From Hetaerina americana (lineage: Eukaryota > Arthropoda > Insecta > Odonata > Calopterygidae), in NCBI GenBank assembly GCA_022747635.1, contig JAKTNV010000003.1, positions 26,551,830 to 26,615,829 of the forward strand: a DNA stretch of 64,000 bases, in the 5' to 3' direction. Made by a program: the position numbers and the translations under genes. This document shows positions 12,665 through 26,717 of this stretch, piece after piece (positions within the stretch are counted from its first letter, which is position 1; every line of letters starts with the position of its first letter). Under the pieces are notes generated by a model. That model worked only from the letters and a program-made list of their open reading frames with translations. It searched no databases and was not told the origin of the DNA.

Positions 12665-15600
12665 GTGAGCGCGGCCAAGCCAATAAAGTACTAAATTCAA
12701 TTTTGCAACGTCTATAGTAATAAGGTTTTATATTATTAAAACTCATTTTCGCCTATCAAAAATACTGGCACACAGTTCCAGGAAAAATTATGTAAATGTA
12801 TATATGTGCTATCTCCTATTCATTTGACAAATCAGATTTGGATGAAATGTGGGCAATAATAAAAGAGTAATTGAGTAGGATGAAGTGAAAGAATGGCTGA
12901 AGGAAGGTGCAATAAGGTAGCCAAGTGGAACAGGGGAGCCCGAGGGGGAAAATATTACGTTGGACGGATTTAAACTTCGGTCGAAGCGTTTATTTTTTTA
13001 AATTGGAAAATGCGCAACCTGAAAGCAAAAATCATGGCACCGTTATGAATGATAATGAGCTTTAAAGGAATAAATAAGGATAGCAAGTGCCTGTTTAACC
13101 CATGCTCGCAACAGCGGAAATTTCGGTAGGGAACTTGGGTTTTTACTTTAATTTACCATATCATTCTAAAACACATTATCCTTATCGGGTAAGATACTTG
13201 AACACCCGAGAGAAAGTTTATGCGAGCACCATTTGAAAACTGTCATCATAAGTTTCTTGGAGGAAAAAAGCTTCTCGTAAACTGAATTATAAGATTATGA
13301 TATATAGGTGCCTGAGTCCGTGACGTTTTCCATGGTAAAATAAGATTACAGGTACCAATAATAGTATCGCCACACTGACTATATCGCTCGTTGGTTTGCA
13401 ATGTACAGCTTCTGCATCAAGCAGAGTAGTTAAAACTCTTTACTAGAAATGTCTCCGAGGTAACAAATTTTCTATTGAACCCCGATTTAATATTTGCGGA
13501 GTCGAAAAATTCCAAGTAAAGAATACTGCGAATTATATAAAACATATTGGAGAAACAAATGGGAATAATATATAATAAATACCTGCAACACTGCCCTAGG
13601 GGTGATAATTTATTGGTAAAACAAAGTGTACCAATTAAGCCAATTATGCATTTATGGGAAAACTGAAACAAAAATAATAAGCATCACGTTCCACATGATT
13701 TTCATACATACTCCATCTCTCAAGATGCATCACTATATATTAACATAGCCCTGCTATACCGAGAGCAATTAACGTCCATGATAACGGAACCCTATAGAAA
13801 TATGAATCAATCAAATATCTGTTAAACGGATGGTTGGTACTCCAAATAATTAGGATTTTAATTCTCTGTCCACGCTGGTTGGCGAGTAGAGATAAGAACA
13901 GCTGAGCATCAAAGATGTTCAAATTCTCCAAGAATTATGAGCGCGAAGATACTCGGAAAAGCATTGTACAACCAAAACATCCACATCCTAGAAGAGAGCA
14001 GTTGGTATGGGTGTCAACTAGTGAGCGATTGTAAGCAGCAGCGGTGTTTATCTGTTTCATTCATCGACGATATTTGAATGCCACCCAAGTAAGAGCAATA
14101 ACTACCCGGTCATGCCAGTGGGCAAACGAATTCCGCCGCCAATTCGGACACATTCGTCATTATCTGGGTTTACGCCGAAGATCCTACCGTAGCACTTAGC
14201 AGTCACGCTCACCACCGCCGATGCAATCGCCGTCCCCCCTCTCTCGCACCAAACCCACTGCCATCATCTCCGATTCTCACTCCAATTTCACCCATTACTA
14301 AACCTTCCTCCCACCTTCATCCCTCATCCAACTCTCACCGCCGGATCCATACCCCCCTCCCACCCCAAAGAACTAACCCCCGACCCCCCCGCCAATCTCG
14401 AGCACCCAACCATCCCCAATCCTCCCCAACATTAGCAACCCCTTCCCCCTTTCTATCTCACTCCGGATTGACCAAGCTAATCTGCGGGTGAGAAAGAATG
14501 GGGTGGAGAGTGTTGAATGGGGTGGAAGGTGGGATGTGGTGGGGGGGCGATGATGATGCGCTGGGGGGGAGGAGTGGATGTGAAGGGCGGAGGGTTCGGG
14601 GAGAGTGGGTTGAGGACAGGGTTCGGCTGGTAGGGTTTCCGAGCGTTCTCGGAGGAAGTGATGCAGAGGATTAAATGTCGAGGGGAGAAAATGGGTATCT
14701 GATAAAGCGAGGGCGTGCGGCGGGAGGAGTGGGAGAGGGGGGATAAAATGGGAAGGGGCGAATTTTGCAGTTTGGAAAGGCGAGGATGAAGAGGTTAAGT
14801 GTGAAAAAGACCAGAGTGAGGGTGTTGAGCACGGCGAGGTGTTGGATGCGATTGACGACTTTTTTTAAGTGGCAGCGAGTAGGGGCTACGATAAGGATTA
14901 CTTTGGGTAAAATGGTAATTCACCCTTTCCGTCTTTGTTATAAGCAAATGGAACCGCTTACGCGGGTTCCCAAGAAGCCTTTGTAATTAAAATGAAGTAT
15001 TCAATGATGGAAATTATATAAGAATCTAAATGTCAGTTAGTAAATTTCTTGAAGAAAATGAGCTACCCGTTTGCATAATTGCTGTTGATTACAAAGTATT
15101 GTAACAGTGTATAACCTCAATATGAGGTTCGAGTTTACTGGTGGGCAAGGTAAATTAGAACGGAGCAATATTATGTTTGTGCTAACAAGTTCTGGCGGTC
15201 CAGGAAATCTATTACCATCCATTGTTTCTGATCTACCTCCACTTGTCCACTTTTATCAGCAATGGTTGTTTTCCTATACATAAGCTTAACTAATAGTGCT
15301 TATTTACCTTAATAATCGGTGACATTAACGGTTGTCATTGACACTTTTGACTTAACATTAAAATGAAAGAAATTCCTAAAATATAAAGTTTCTGGGTGCT
15401 TAGGATGGAGTAACTATTTCGAATCTATAGCTCGATACAATAATTTCTATCAAGGTCAATGGTGATAATCGTTAGGTAACAATTAAAGCTAATTTAATAC
15501 ATTGTATCAAACGAATGTGAGAACGCAACGGTTTCAGGCTCAACTTTGTGAAAATTAATGATCACTGAATGAGTAAGCTTTTTATATTTTCGCAACACAT

Positions 15601-17884
15601 TTATTTCTGTATTACCGATTCCGACGCATGGATGACATCGTCTGATGATTCCGTTTGGTACCCTATGGTATATGAGTCGAAACCGATAGTACTGAAAAAA
15701 ATTGTGAAAATAGAAAGTTTCCTCGTTCAATGAAACGATTTTGCATAAAGGCGTGGTGAAATTGATTTTAATTATTTCTTAAAGACTGTTTAGACGCTTA
15801 ACTAAATTTTAATTTCATTTTTTTTCTTCCTGTGAACATTTATTTGTGCCACCAATCTACTCTAAATTGAAATTTTAAGCTGTGGTCAAACTATTTCCCA
15901 TGGTCCAAATTACCTTAAAGGTATATTTATTTATATTTAATTGATGCGTTGAATCATAGTTAAGGTACAACATGTTTTTTCTTATGCTCACATAAGGCTT
16001 TTACGGCTTTGGCCAAGCCGTTGTTCGGATCAGGAACTAATCAAAGGTATTAGCATACTCAACTATATAACGATCTGTCTTCTATGCTTAGCATATTCAA
16101 AACTCTCTTTATATTTCTCTGTTCTCTATATATTTTGAATGGGTTCTCTTCTAGGAAACCCGTGACCCATTACTTTCGCAGATGTACATTTATTCCCTAT
16201 CCGCATGCCTCTCGCTTCCCTGCCCACTTTTTCTCCCGCTTAAATCTACGGTTTTCTATTCTGTCTCTCATCCCCCACCCGTCCAGTCTCCTCCATTTGG
16301 CCAACTCTCCGATGTTTCCTTCCCTTTGGCAAGACACAAGCACCTTTTTCCTCGGGCTATAGGAGGGAGAAGAATAATAAGAAGAGGAGCAATACATTAC
16401 ACCCATACAGCATATGTCTCGTGAGTACCTTCTCTCCGTCAGAGAGGAGAGGCTAGAAAAAAATGCCCGGCGATTGTTCCCGGACGGCGGGAGATGGATG
16501 AGAGTGAGACTGGAACGTGAGCATCCGACGCGCGGGGTGAAAGGGTAAGCCACCCAAGAGGATCTCTCCTTTGAGGGTGTCTTCTCTTGCGGAGTGAAGG
16601 TACACTCCTCTGCACACGGTGGAACCACTAAAATGGGGACGGGGGAGATGAGGAGGAAGCGCGAGGAGTGGGAGGCCAGGTCGTCCCTCTGTTTCTGAAA
16701 GGGGGAGAAAAGGGGGATTTTTGCGCTCCACCGTAGGAGATGGGGAGAGAAAGTGAAATAGAGTAAGATTTATCATGAGTAAAGGTGAAGGAGTTCACAG
16801 TTAGGTGAGCCAAAGCGAAAATGTATACAATTTCATTGATGATGCTTGAATTGATTCAATCCCTTATGTCATACGTTAATATTTACTTAGCATAATTTCA
16901 ATTTACAATCTAATCCCGTCGGCTAAATTATTTATTGCCTTCAAAATGGTTTATTGAAATACCTGTTGACGCATGTGGATACGTAAAATTATATCACAGA
17001 TGTGCATTTGGAATTAAACCTATAGCCTGCTGCCCAAGAAATATCGCCTTACTAAATGTCGTTCTCATGTCGAGCATTTGTTTATTTGCAATAAACAACA
17101 ATAGAAAACTAATTTTTACCATTTAAAGTTCATAAAAAGAATCAGATATTTGCACGTCATTATTCCGAGAGGAACCTCAAGCATGTAAATAATTTGTAGC
17201 TATGCAATTACAAAGCCAATCTTTTTACTGAAGCACGAAATGTTTTGCACTCTTGACTTAATATCAATAGAAGTTCTTGACCTAACATAAAAATGTTATT
17301 GTCTTAGGCGAGGCTCTGACACAATATATTCGATGGATCAACTGATGCTGTATGCAGTAATTAAATCGTGAATTCGATGTCATGGGCAATTATGACCAAA
17401 CCAAATATCACGGAAATATTACCGAAAAAGTGGATTTTGAGAGAAATTCAACATCATAATAAAAACTTCCGTGGCAATGTTAAATTGTCTTCATAAACCG
17501 GGCGATTCAAAAATTTTGAAAAGTGTATTCGAATTACTGTAATGAAAACAATCAAGTTTTATAGTCATCGTATTTGAAAATGTTTTATTTAAATACGTTG
17601 GGGAAATATGCTACCATCAGCTTTCATTACACATCATAATTTTCATGCAAGTTACAAAAATAAAAGTTCAACTGGAATCCGGTCTGACATTGACTGCCAC
17701 GATATCATTTTCAAACATTTTCGGGAAATTTTATCTACCTCTAGACGAAATGGGATGTTATAACGTGGATTGCATAACTTCCGATGATACCAATCAATGA
17801 GGCGCCAAGTATTTCAATTCCACACTTCCTCCTACCAATTAAGCTGGACCAACTGGCATTGCATTTGATAAATACAAGTAGTCG
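12665..17884. other. Gene-free stretch with two polarity-switching purine/pyrimidine blocks
   Basis: At about 14,215-14,460 the + strand is C/T-rich, then from about 14,480 to 14,760 it is G/A-rich. The same flip occurs at about 16,160-16,340 (pyrimidine) and 16,360-16,760 (purine). Overlapping open frames there are low complexity. The rest is AT-rich with nothing recognisable. Confidence 0.45.
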
Positions 17885-18010
17885 AGGCCGAGACTTCGTT
17901 GGGTTACTAGGCTTTGCGTTTCAAATAAAATGTAATTTATTGGTCAACTAGTTTTGATACACTGTCGTATCTTCAGGTATATCTTGAAATCGCATTGAAG
18001 AGAAGCAGAT
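17885..18010. repeat. Possible retroelement-derived repeat fragment
   Basis: Contains TTATTGGTCAACTAGTTTTG followed by ATACACTGTCGTATCTTCAGG, a stretch resembling the conserved terminal sequence of some arthropod repeats of Penelope-like or related type. Related short motifs occur near 24,130 (CCTGAAGATGACGAAAA) and 41,515 (CGGCTGTAGCCGAAACG). No open frame is attached, so the assignment is tentative. Confidence 0.2.
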
Positions 18011-18924
18011 TGACCAATTAATTATATATTCTGTGGAACGTTGTCAGTGTTACTAACCTATCAATACTGCAATTAAATGTAGCATTATACCTTTTTACCT
18101 AAAATATTTTTCTGGCGACCTAAAGGTGGCACTGGGACCGTTCCGTCCTCCCTGCAAGTCTTAATGCGTGAGCTTCATATACTGTAGGGCTTAGAACTAC
18201 ATGCGCTCTACCGTCAATCATCCAACGTGCCTTTGGGTTAGGGACTGTGTTTTAGAACGAAACTATCATGGTGTCCTCCGCCACTAAAGAGAAAATAACA
18301 TTTCAAATGCAGAAATAGGATACAGGTATATTTAATAGCATACTCTGAACGATGCACCAGGTGAAAATTTGGCATCATGTGAAGAAAAGAATACTTTTTA
18401 ACAAAGTTCAACAATTTTAGCGCTCAAAATATTAAATCAACTATTTACTTATATAATATAGCGCTCTAAATGAAATTGCGTGGTACAAAATATTTCAATA
18501 TGTAAAATAAATAAATGCTAGTGTAGGTAAAACATAGTAGAAGCAAAAGTCGATTTTTTTAGGATTAAACGATATAACAATTGAAAGAATGTACCTGATC
18601 GATGTCTTACTAAATGTAATTCTAAGCAATTATAAAAGTTTTATGACTAAAAAAGCTGGAAAATTTAATTTTTATGGTAATATGAACAAGCTTTAATTTA
18701 GCAAGTATATGTAACAGAATTCTCAAAACAAGCCCCTTACTTCTCTAACCACTCTCATCCCCACCCCGATTTGAGACGTCATAAAGCACCCTATAACAAA
18801 CAACGGGGCACGAGATACCCCTCTATTAATCATCCTCAAGAGTGTCCCAGAATGTTAGAGCCGAGTTATGAGATGAAATCGTGAAGCATTAGCCTTGTGA
18901 AATCTCTCTCCCTCCTCCCTCCCC

Positions 18925-18985
18925 TCTCGCTCTCTCTCTCTCCTTCTCCCGAACGTTATATAAGGGGACCTTTTCTCTCAAGAAG
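18925..18985 (+). promoter_or_regulatory. Possible core promoter: CT tract plus TATA box
   Basis: TATATAAGG at 18,957-18,965 follows a run of CTCTCTCTCTCT (GAGA-factor-like on the other strand), and CTCAAG lies about 20 bases downstream as a possible initiator. GAGA plus TATA is a common insect promoter layout. There is no confident gene downstream, so this is a weak call. Confidence 0.2.
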
Positions 18986-21900
18986 CGTGCTCCCGAATGA
19001 TAAGACTTGGGTGCAGAAAATGCGGACGGAGAGTGTGGATGGGACGAGGGGGTCGGGTGAGCATTTTCAGGGGGATTGAGAGAGTGCGAGGGGGGGGAGG
19101 AGTGATGGGGGCGGGCGACGGCCCAAGACGGGTTCAGCGAAGACGACGGAGACGCAGAAGAACGGCGGGGAGAGGGGTGGCTGGGTGGGGGAATAATAGA
19201 CGGTTAGAACGGAGCAATGAGTATACTGCGCACACTTTGTTCTGCTTCAAAGGAATCACCGGTTCGATGGCGTAACGGAATTAAGGAAAAACTAAAACTG
19301 AACAAAGGACGGCCAGATAGAGGGAAGGGGTCGATGGATTACGCCCCTGCCGACTTGAATGTCACCATACGACTTTACAGGCAAAGAAAGGCACGTCGCT
19401 GGCGGGCGGGGTGAGAGTGGGGAGAAGAGAGAAGGGAAGCAAGAAGCTTGTGGAAGGAGTAGATAAGGAGGTCGGAGTGTTAAGACCAAGACTTGCCGGA
19501 GATGGACCAGTGCTCTCAAGGGGGTCAGTCAAACGGAAGAGGGACTTGGATACTCACCCCTCCTCTCCCTATCGTTCTCTTCCTAACAACTCCAGAAGGC
19601 TCCTTCCCTTGACTTCCCTTAGATGCCCCTAAACAACCCCTTCCCGCCTATCGGAGGATTTATGCCATATCCCTCTGTCTCCACACTGTTTCCAGCTATT
19701 TGCAGCATCTCCCCGCGCCCTCAGGCAAAGGATTCCGTGGGGAGGGAAGTGGAGGAGGGAGGGAGTGTAAGGGGGATCCACATGCGCCCTCATCTTTTTC
19801 TCCTTATCCTCCGTTAACAGTAACCCGACTGGCTTGAGTTATCAAATCCTCAAATGAACAGGGGAGAAGGAGCTCCTCTTAAATCTCAACCTCCACTGGC
19901 TCCAGGCTTCCCCCTACACCTTTTCCTCAGTTCGCCGCCCTCCATGCATTCACCTCCCACCGCGTTCCCTTCCCTACCCACGCTTCTTGGACGAACTGTC
20001 TCCTTCCTTGGCGTCCCCCTCTTTCCCCTGCCCTTTGTCTTTGCACAACTCCCAAGAATTAGTCCTTTAAAGGAGCTTTATACGCGCCCGCATTTGAGAC
20101 TACGAACGGGAAAGAGAGATGGATAGGCCATGATTGGAAGACTTTTCCGCTGGGCAGTCAGACGAAAAGGAGTTCCTATCCGCTATCATATTCTCGTGGG
20201 ATAATCTTGGATTATCCGCAACTACTCAGCAGGGGATTCCATCTTTCTCTCTCTTAGGACTGCTTACCCCCTGAAAGTGGTATTAGTAATTATCAATTCT
20301 CTAAAAGCGAACTCTTTGCTGTCGGAGCTAGTTTTTCTTCACAAACGGAAAGGAGCAATTTTCTGATTTTCAACTTTCAATTAAGTGATAATGAAGTACT
20401 TAAATTTCAAATCTTTAAAGGCTAATATTTTTATTTTTTTCATTCATTTGTTTGCATAATTATCACTGAATTTATTCCTCTTCGCCCTCACAATATCACT
20501 TCCAGAAAATGTATTCAAATTCGACTCCCTGAAATTAAAAGCGCCAACCATATCAGTCTTCGAAGGAAAGAAGCCTATAAACCTCTTACTAGTGGCGATC
20601 ATTGGAGTTCAAATGAATATATATGTAATGAAAAGGTATCTTGAAGAGTATAGGAGAAAATGAAATTACGGAATATTTTAAGGAGAAGAATGATTGGGTG
20701 AATTGAGTACACGATGGCACATAATGAATTAGTTGGAAACATAATAGAAGGAAATGAGAATGATAAAGGGGCAAAAACTTAAGCCAAGTAAATACCCAAC
20801 TAACGGTATCTTTATGTATCAGCATAACTTAAGTGAAAAATATGGCTGCGAATATTGAAAACGATATGGATCCTAAACTTCTATCATGTCTACACCCATC
20901 TTATCTATTTAATGCCAAAATATATTTCGGTGAAAATGTAATTTAAATTTATCTACCTGCAATGCAATACGCGCTTAAGGCAATATAGAAATAATTCTAA
21001 TAAATAAGTCCTGGAAAAACACGAATATTTCTAATACACTAAATAATTTATGTAAGCTACGTGAATAAATTATCCAGTAAATGTTTCCTCGCATTCACTA
21101 TGAGCGAGACAGAAGCGTGTTCCCACCCTTTTCATAAGTCTCACTTTACGGAGCGCGTATTCTTCTCAGCATTCGGACACCACGCCCACGGGAGGAAAGG
21201 ATGCTGGGTGAACAATTGGTCTCGCCCAAACTCTCCCGCCGTTAAAATTTGTAAAATGAGATTTTTGGCGCCGGAACATCAGCAACGATTAAATAACCTC
21301 ACGCTCGACAAATATGATGAAGTAATACTCACAAAGCAGAGGGGCATGACAAAGCAGCAGCATAAGGAGGAAAGAATGAATGACCGAGCATATTCAAGGG
21401 GTTTGTTGCTTTACAGAATAGGTTGCTCGAGTTACAGGTTTTTCTTGAAGGTAAGGGACAGTGGAACAAAAAAAATCGAGAACGATTTTATTCTTTCGGT
21501 TATTATTTTTTATTTTCCTTCGACTCACTCAGTTAATTTTTGCTAAGGCAAAAGATACGTGTATAAAGTAAAGAAAAGTTCTAATAATATTGATTTTTGC
21601 TTGGCCGATTTAGGGGAGGACGAAAACATTTTATAAAATGACGATGAGAAAAGAGATTTTCAACCATTTCAATACGGATTTGACCGCTGAAAAGACATTG
21701 AAAATATGTTAATTGAATTACTAAAATAAGAGTTCAGGAACGAACGAACAAAAATTCAGGTGCTAAGAATGACAGGAGCCAGTGAGCAGTTTTAAAGGAT
21801 GCCGTTTCGGTATTTTCTCTTGCTTTTTCCCAGCTCGTTAAACGACTGCTCCGTCCAGCCTTCATGTCACTCGAAGAAGATGGCTAGGAAGCAATTAAAA

Positions 21901-23639
21901 GAAGACTTAGGGATCAGTGTAAAATATTAGAGTACTTATTATTAGTATTATTTTTAATTCATCAATAATGAAAAAACGCAGCGTCAGATGAGTGAATGTA
22001 TTTAGTGGGTTATGGCTTTTTTTGAAGAAGTAATTTAGAAAGATAATTAGCACAAGGAACAACTCAATGATAATCCTGATTCAGTGTACCGAATGAACGT
22101 TTTGTTTATACGCTTCCTAAGTAATACGAGAGAGGGAATACTACTACTTCGCACAATGGAGAGTTAAACCTGGTTTCTTAAATAAAGTACGAAGAAGGTG
22201 GTAAAAGAAGGGTTTCGTATAGAAAGATAGAGTGTGGAATAATGTATTACTTCTTGTTTAGAGGTGCCTGGGAATTTAATAGGCCATATAAAAGCAAAAG
22301 CTGACGCATTAAAAGTGTAGGTAACGTATTATTAAGGAGAATTAGCTCTTTTGCACGCAACAGAGTGAGAAGTGCTGAGTGCATTCACTAAAGGTTTTGA
22401 GGGGCACTAGTGATCTGATCGAGGTTAACGATTCCGACAAGGAAAACCAGCTTATCCCAGGCCGTCACCTGCAATGAGAAGTGGAGAGAAACTGCTGTTT
22501 GTGGTGCACACGCACCTATCCTCATTCAGGCTCACCTTGGCGGCTACACGAATGGATATGATGAATGACCACTAAGACGAGGAAGAATAATTGCTCATAT
22601 TTTTTTTTACTAGAACAACGTCTTCGAGTCCTAGGTGGCCTCGCCGCGTCTTGATGAGAACTGAATGAGAACTAATTGGTCACGAAGAAATGATTGCATC
22701 TCTCCGCGACCATTTGCTACTGGAGGAGAGTAATTACACCGCGCATACTCGGTAACAAAGATGTTTAATTAATGTGAATGGAACAATAACTGAAAACGAA
22801 AACTCTCGAAGTAGGTAGATCTGACACGCTGTATGCTATCGTTCTTTGCACACATGATCAGAGTGTGTGAAGATTTTAAAGATGGTTTGGCGAAAATTAT
22901 GGTTTACCGCATAAATATAGCGAATAAGAGAACGTTTTACGTCTAAATACCAAAATAAGGAAGAAAATGCGCATAAAAACAGATTTGTGGTCTTATATAA
23001 ATAAAAAATATATCACATGATGTAATATTTTTACAAAATACATTTTAATCCTTATCAGACTTCTTCGAATAATCAAATACAACAATCATTCTATAAGCGA
23101 AAGTTTAGCTTATTTAAAATATAAGTTAAGTGATAATACAAGCTAAGAAGAGCCTTCCTGCTTTTGCATATAACTTAATCTATCTTTATATCGAGTGAAG
23201 TCATAAGACGCCGTTCAACGAAATAAGTTGGATGATAATCCTACGATTCATTTATTTCACCATAAAAGGTATGCATACTAGTGGCTGGTACACTACACGT
23301 GGTATCCTCTAATAAAGGATATAGATGAATATTCATTTTTGATAGCATTTGTTAAAACGTTAATTCGTGGCTGAGATGTAATGAATGTAAGAAAACGCCA
23401 TCCTTGAAAGTTTCCGTCCATGGGTACTAACCAAAACCGCCGGTGCAACTTAAAATGACGCCATTTTTTGGGAAAATGGTAATAAAATTCGGGTAAAAGC
23501 GATGACGGAACAGTATTTAACAAATCTGGAATAGGAAAGAGAGCTACGCCAAATCACGACACGGAAGGCAGCGAATAAAATCATGCAAACTATAAGAATG
23601 AATAAGCTGCAGAAGGATCGCCGGTGCAGTTTCGTGGAC

Positions 23640-23935
23640 TGTGAATGGAAACTGCTTCCTTCCCTCTTTTATCCGTCCGGATTGCGAGAGAGGCGGCGGC
23701 GGGCGGATAAGCGGTGAGAAACGCGGAAGGGGGCGGGCGGGAAGCGAGCGGGGGAGCGTCCGCTGAATCTCATAAATGGTTCGCGCAGTTTGCAGAACTC
23801 GACTGACGCATTGGTTGAAAAGAAAACAGCTGAATAATATCAAACCACTGCCGGAAGGGGAAGGCAACTGCGACGGAAAGTACGCCCCCCGTGCTGCGCG
23901 CAGATGAGAGGATCAAAACTTGCGAGAGAGCAAGA
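23640..23935. promoter_or_regulatory. CpG- and GC-box-rich patch, possible promoter
   Basis: In otherwise AT-rich DNA this patch holds many CpGs, GC-box-like GGGGGCGGGCGGG near 23,729-23,742, a CATTGGTTG (CCAAT-like) element near 23,810 and CGTGCTGCGCGCAG near 23,890. This composition suits a promoter or first exon, but no adjoining coding exon can be shown. Confidence 0.2.
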
Positions 23936-24706
23936 GAAAAATCACTGGTGGTGGAATCAAATTGCGTACCAGAGAATTTTTACATAATTTACTTTCTGCA
24001 AAATTATCTTCAAAAAGGTGCTCCATTTCCCACCGTACAACAACAACAATCATCTTTCCGTGATATCCGGAATTTCCTCATATCGGAATCATAGGTCAAG
24101 GATAAAAAGGGTTGTAGCATTTTTTTAACCTGAAGATGACGAAAATACTGTAATCGACCGAATAGTTTATTTGATAGAGAAGGATTCAGCTAATAGCTTT
24201 AATATTGGGCCACAAAGGGTCGTCCCCGCTGCGGTTTCGCAGGAATACTGTATTCCGAAAAATGACAAACATAGAGCTGATATTATCATCTGGCCTCGTT
24301 GATTTTGAACCCAGACTCTGCCCGTGCTTTTCGGTCACCACGGGTTTAATATTTTAAGAGACTATCGTTATCTGCGATAAAGGTGTTTAACTCGATACTA
24401 ACACTTAGAAAAGATTAATGGAGAATGTAATCAAATATTGCCGAAAGAATCATTACGTTTTGTTCCTGAAAATTGGATAAATGAAAAACTGTCATAGTTT
24501 TGCTACTCAGGTTAGAATTTTAGCGAAAGCCAGAAATATTTATAGTAAAATAGATGATTCAGTTTATTTTTCTTGAGCAATTAGGATTTTGATAATATTG
24601 TTACTAAAATAATTTGTTTAAAATTTTATTACTGGGATTAAAACTTACCAAAACTTATGAGTGATAATATATTTCTGCAATCGACCTCAATATGAGTGGG
24701 TTACAT

Positions 24707-24770
24707 CTATATCTACATAATACCCCGCAAGCCGCCGCAAGGGCGTGTGGCGGGGGGTGTTAAGTTACCG
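24707..24770 (+). repeat. Dispersed hairpin repeat, copy 3
   Basis: Runs from CATCTATATCTACATAATAC through CCCCGCAAGCCGCCGCAAGG to GCGTGTGGCGGGGGGTGTT. The CCCCGC...GCGGGG arms can pair to form a strong hairpin. This is the best preserved of the three copies in the window (others at 3738 and 7520). Confidence 0.6.
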
Positions 24771-25055
24771 CCCGTAAATAGGAACAATACTGTATGCAAA
24801 ATCAACATGAAAAGCTACACCTGAAGCGGCGTACGGACTCATACAAATATCCCTTCATCCAACACTCATGTAAACACATATAACATACAGGAGAAGAGGT
24901 TAGAAGGAGGATGATTCCTAATCAATGCCACAGTCATCCAAGGATTGGTTAGAAAATGAATCCATTGAAAAGTCAAATAATTTAAACAATAGTATTCAAT
25001 AGAATGGCGTACTGCATTACACATAGAAAAACATAGGCATGTAAAATTTACATAT

Positions 25056-25250
25056 CAGGGTAGGAGGCCAGTCCCTTTTCCGCGCCTTCCGGAGGTATCC
25101 CAGAAAGATCTGGTATACAATAAATTACACAACTTGGATGAAGCAGAGGGTGCCGGCTCGGAATCACATGCTATTTTCACCCGGAATCAAACCCTAGCCT
25201 TCCGTTCAGTTGACCAGCAGTCTACCCTCTAAACAACCACGTCCCAAACC
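25056..25250 (-). mobile_element. tRNA-derived SINE (minus strand), second family
   Basis: Read on the minus strand, the head has an A-box-like stretch (TGTTTAGAGGGTAGA, 25,221-25,235) and a B box (GGTTTGATTCC, 25,183-25,193), spaced as in a tRNA. The body continues toward about 25,056 through CCGGCACCCTCTGC. Ends were not fixed because I saw no clear target duplication. Confidence 0.55.
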
Positions 25251-26655
25251 TTCATTAAAGCTTTTAAATGAAAGCGAAAAATGAAATCAACAGTCGTGTT
25301 CTTTTATAGTCAAAGATAAAGACCGCAAAACTGTACAGAGGCGAAAGGAAAGAAAGAAGGCTACACCTAATGTGATTTGCGAAATCAATACCAACAATAT
25401 ATATGTGGATTTTTCAAATCCCAGTGCTGTTAAACAGTGTGGTACATGAAAATTTGAGCTAAATATTAACTAAACTTCTAATTTTTTAAAACCTGAAGAA
25501 GATAACTCCTTAAAGTCAACGCATGAAATGATCATGCAATTAATAACTTTCAGCTAATCTTTCAGCAAAGAATTCAACAGAAATAAAACTGAAAACTCTA
25601 GCATTAAGAAGCACATTAAAAAAATTAAAAAATATTTCAATACTATGCCTGTCGCATGCTATAATAACAATTTCCAGAAAGCTTTATTACTAAATCTCTT
25701 AGTTTGAGGGAAAACACATTCGCTAGGGGGTAGTGAAGTCCACAATCGGCTTAAAGAACGAAGATTTGAAGAGAGAAGCGCATCGGAAACTGTTCAAGGA
25801 TACTAAACTTGCCTCAATGACACGGTTTGGGAGAAGCATGCGGAAAGCAGAAAAAGGGGTGAAAGAGTCTGAAAGGGTGCATGAGAAGGGGAGGGATGTG
25901 TTCGAACGGAGACTTGGACTGGTCACGTCAAGTCGCCTCTGTGGCAAGCCTCCAACGAAAAATAGCCATTTTAAATTAGAAAACATCAATGGGCTACAGT
26001 TGAGAATATCCTCAAATCCGTTTAGCCCAAATTTTCGTCCTTTGCTCTTTCACACGGACCTCTGCTTTGAAATAGAATCAAAGAACGTGGGATAAGCTTC
26101 CTCGGACATAAACCGTGATTCTGAAAGACACGTCCTTTCGGAGTGGCATCGAATCAGCGGAAATAACAAGTATTCTTTTCGTCGACGCCTATTACTTTTA
26201 GTCTGAAATCTCACAGGAGGAAATACAATTTAAACTGCAAATATGAAGAACGCACAGCTGTATTTGTTCTTGCTCTAAATCTGACAACCGTTTCACTAAA
26301 AACTTGTATCATACGTATAAATATTATAGTACATATTTATATCCGCCGAGAGCGCCAACGAAGTTTACTACCGACAGTAAGATCACAATAGGAAACCATG
26401 CATAAAATTTTTCTCAGTTTATAAGAATTTAGAAATCATTCCATTCTTTGACTAAAATTCACTTATTTTACTTTTTGCTAACCATCTCTAATATATAATT
26501 ACAGTGTACAATATTTACGTTTATTTATATATTAATGATAAGTTTTTTGTCAAATATACGTAATTAATTTTTCCATGAGAATAAAGTTTTGATACATGTA
26601 TGTAAGATTATATTCTGCCTGGGTCACTTAGCAGTCGAGTGAGTAGAGTAAACAT

Positions 26656-26656
<1 letters not shown>
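25251..26656. other. Gene-free stretch
   Basis: AT-rich. A 120-codon open frame at 25,733-26,095 (+) is rich in Lys, Glu and Arg in its first half, has no recognised motif and no supporting splice or poly(A) signal. Nothing else seen. Confidence 0.4.

Positions 26657-26712
<56 letters not shown>
26657..26712. repeat. (GT)n(AT)n microsatellite
   Basis: A short GT run followed by about 20 AT units, abutting the left arm of the palindrome at 26,713. Confidence 0.9.

Positions 26713-26717
<5 letters not shown>

Larger units (their letters stand above)
18011..24706. other. Gene-free stretch with alternating purine/pyrimidine blocks and a GC-rich patch
   Basis: Runs of strand asymmetry are pyrimidine at about 18,750-18,945, purine at 19,010-19,530 and pyrimidine at 19,540-20,060. 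A 161-codon open frame at 21,061-21,546 (+) has no recognisable motif. Near its end a short interval (21,420-21,449) lies between TTGCTTTACAG and GTAAGG and could be a small exon. No gene is otherwise supported. Confidence 0.4.

Noticed and set aside
21061..21546. 161-codon + strand open frame
   Set aside because: Normal composition but no recognised domain, no promoter or poly(A) signal; kept only as a note on a possible small exon at its end.
24303..24350. tRNA-like B box (GTTCAAAATC) on the minus strand
   Set aside because: No convincing A box at the right spacing and no T-stem pairing.
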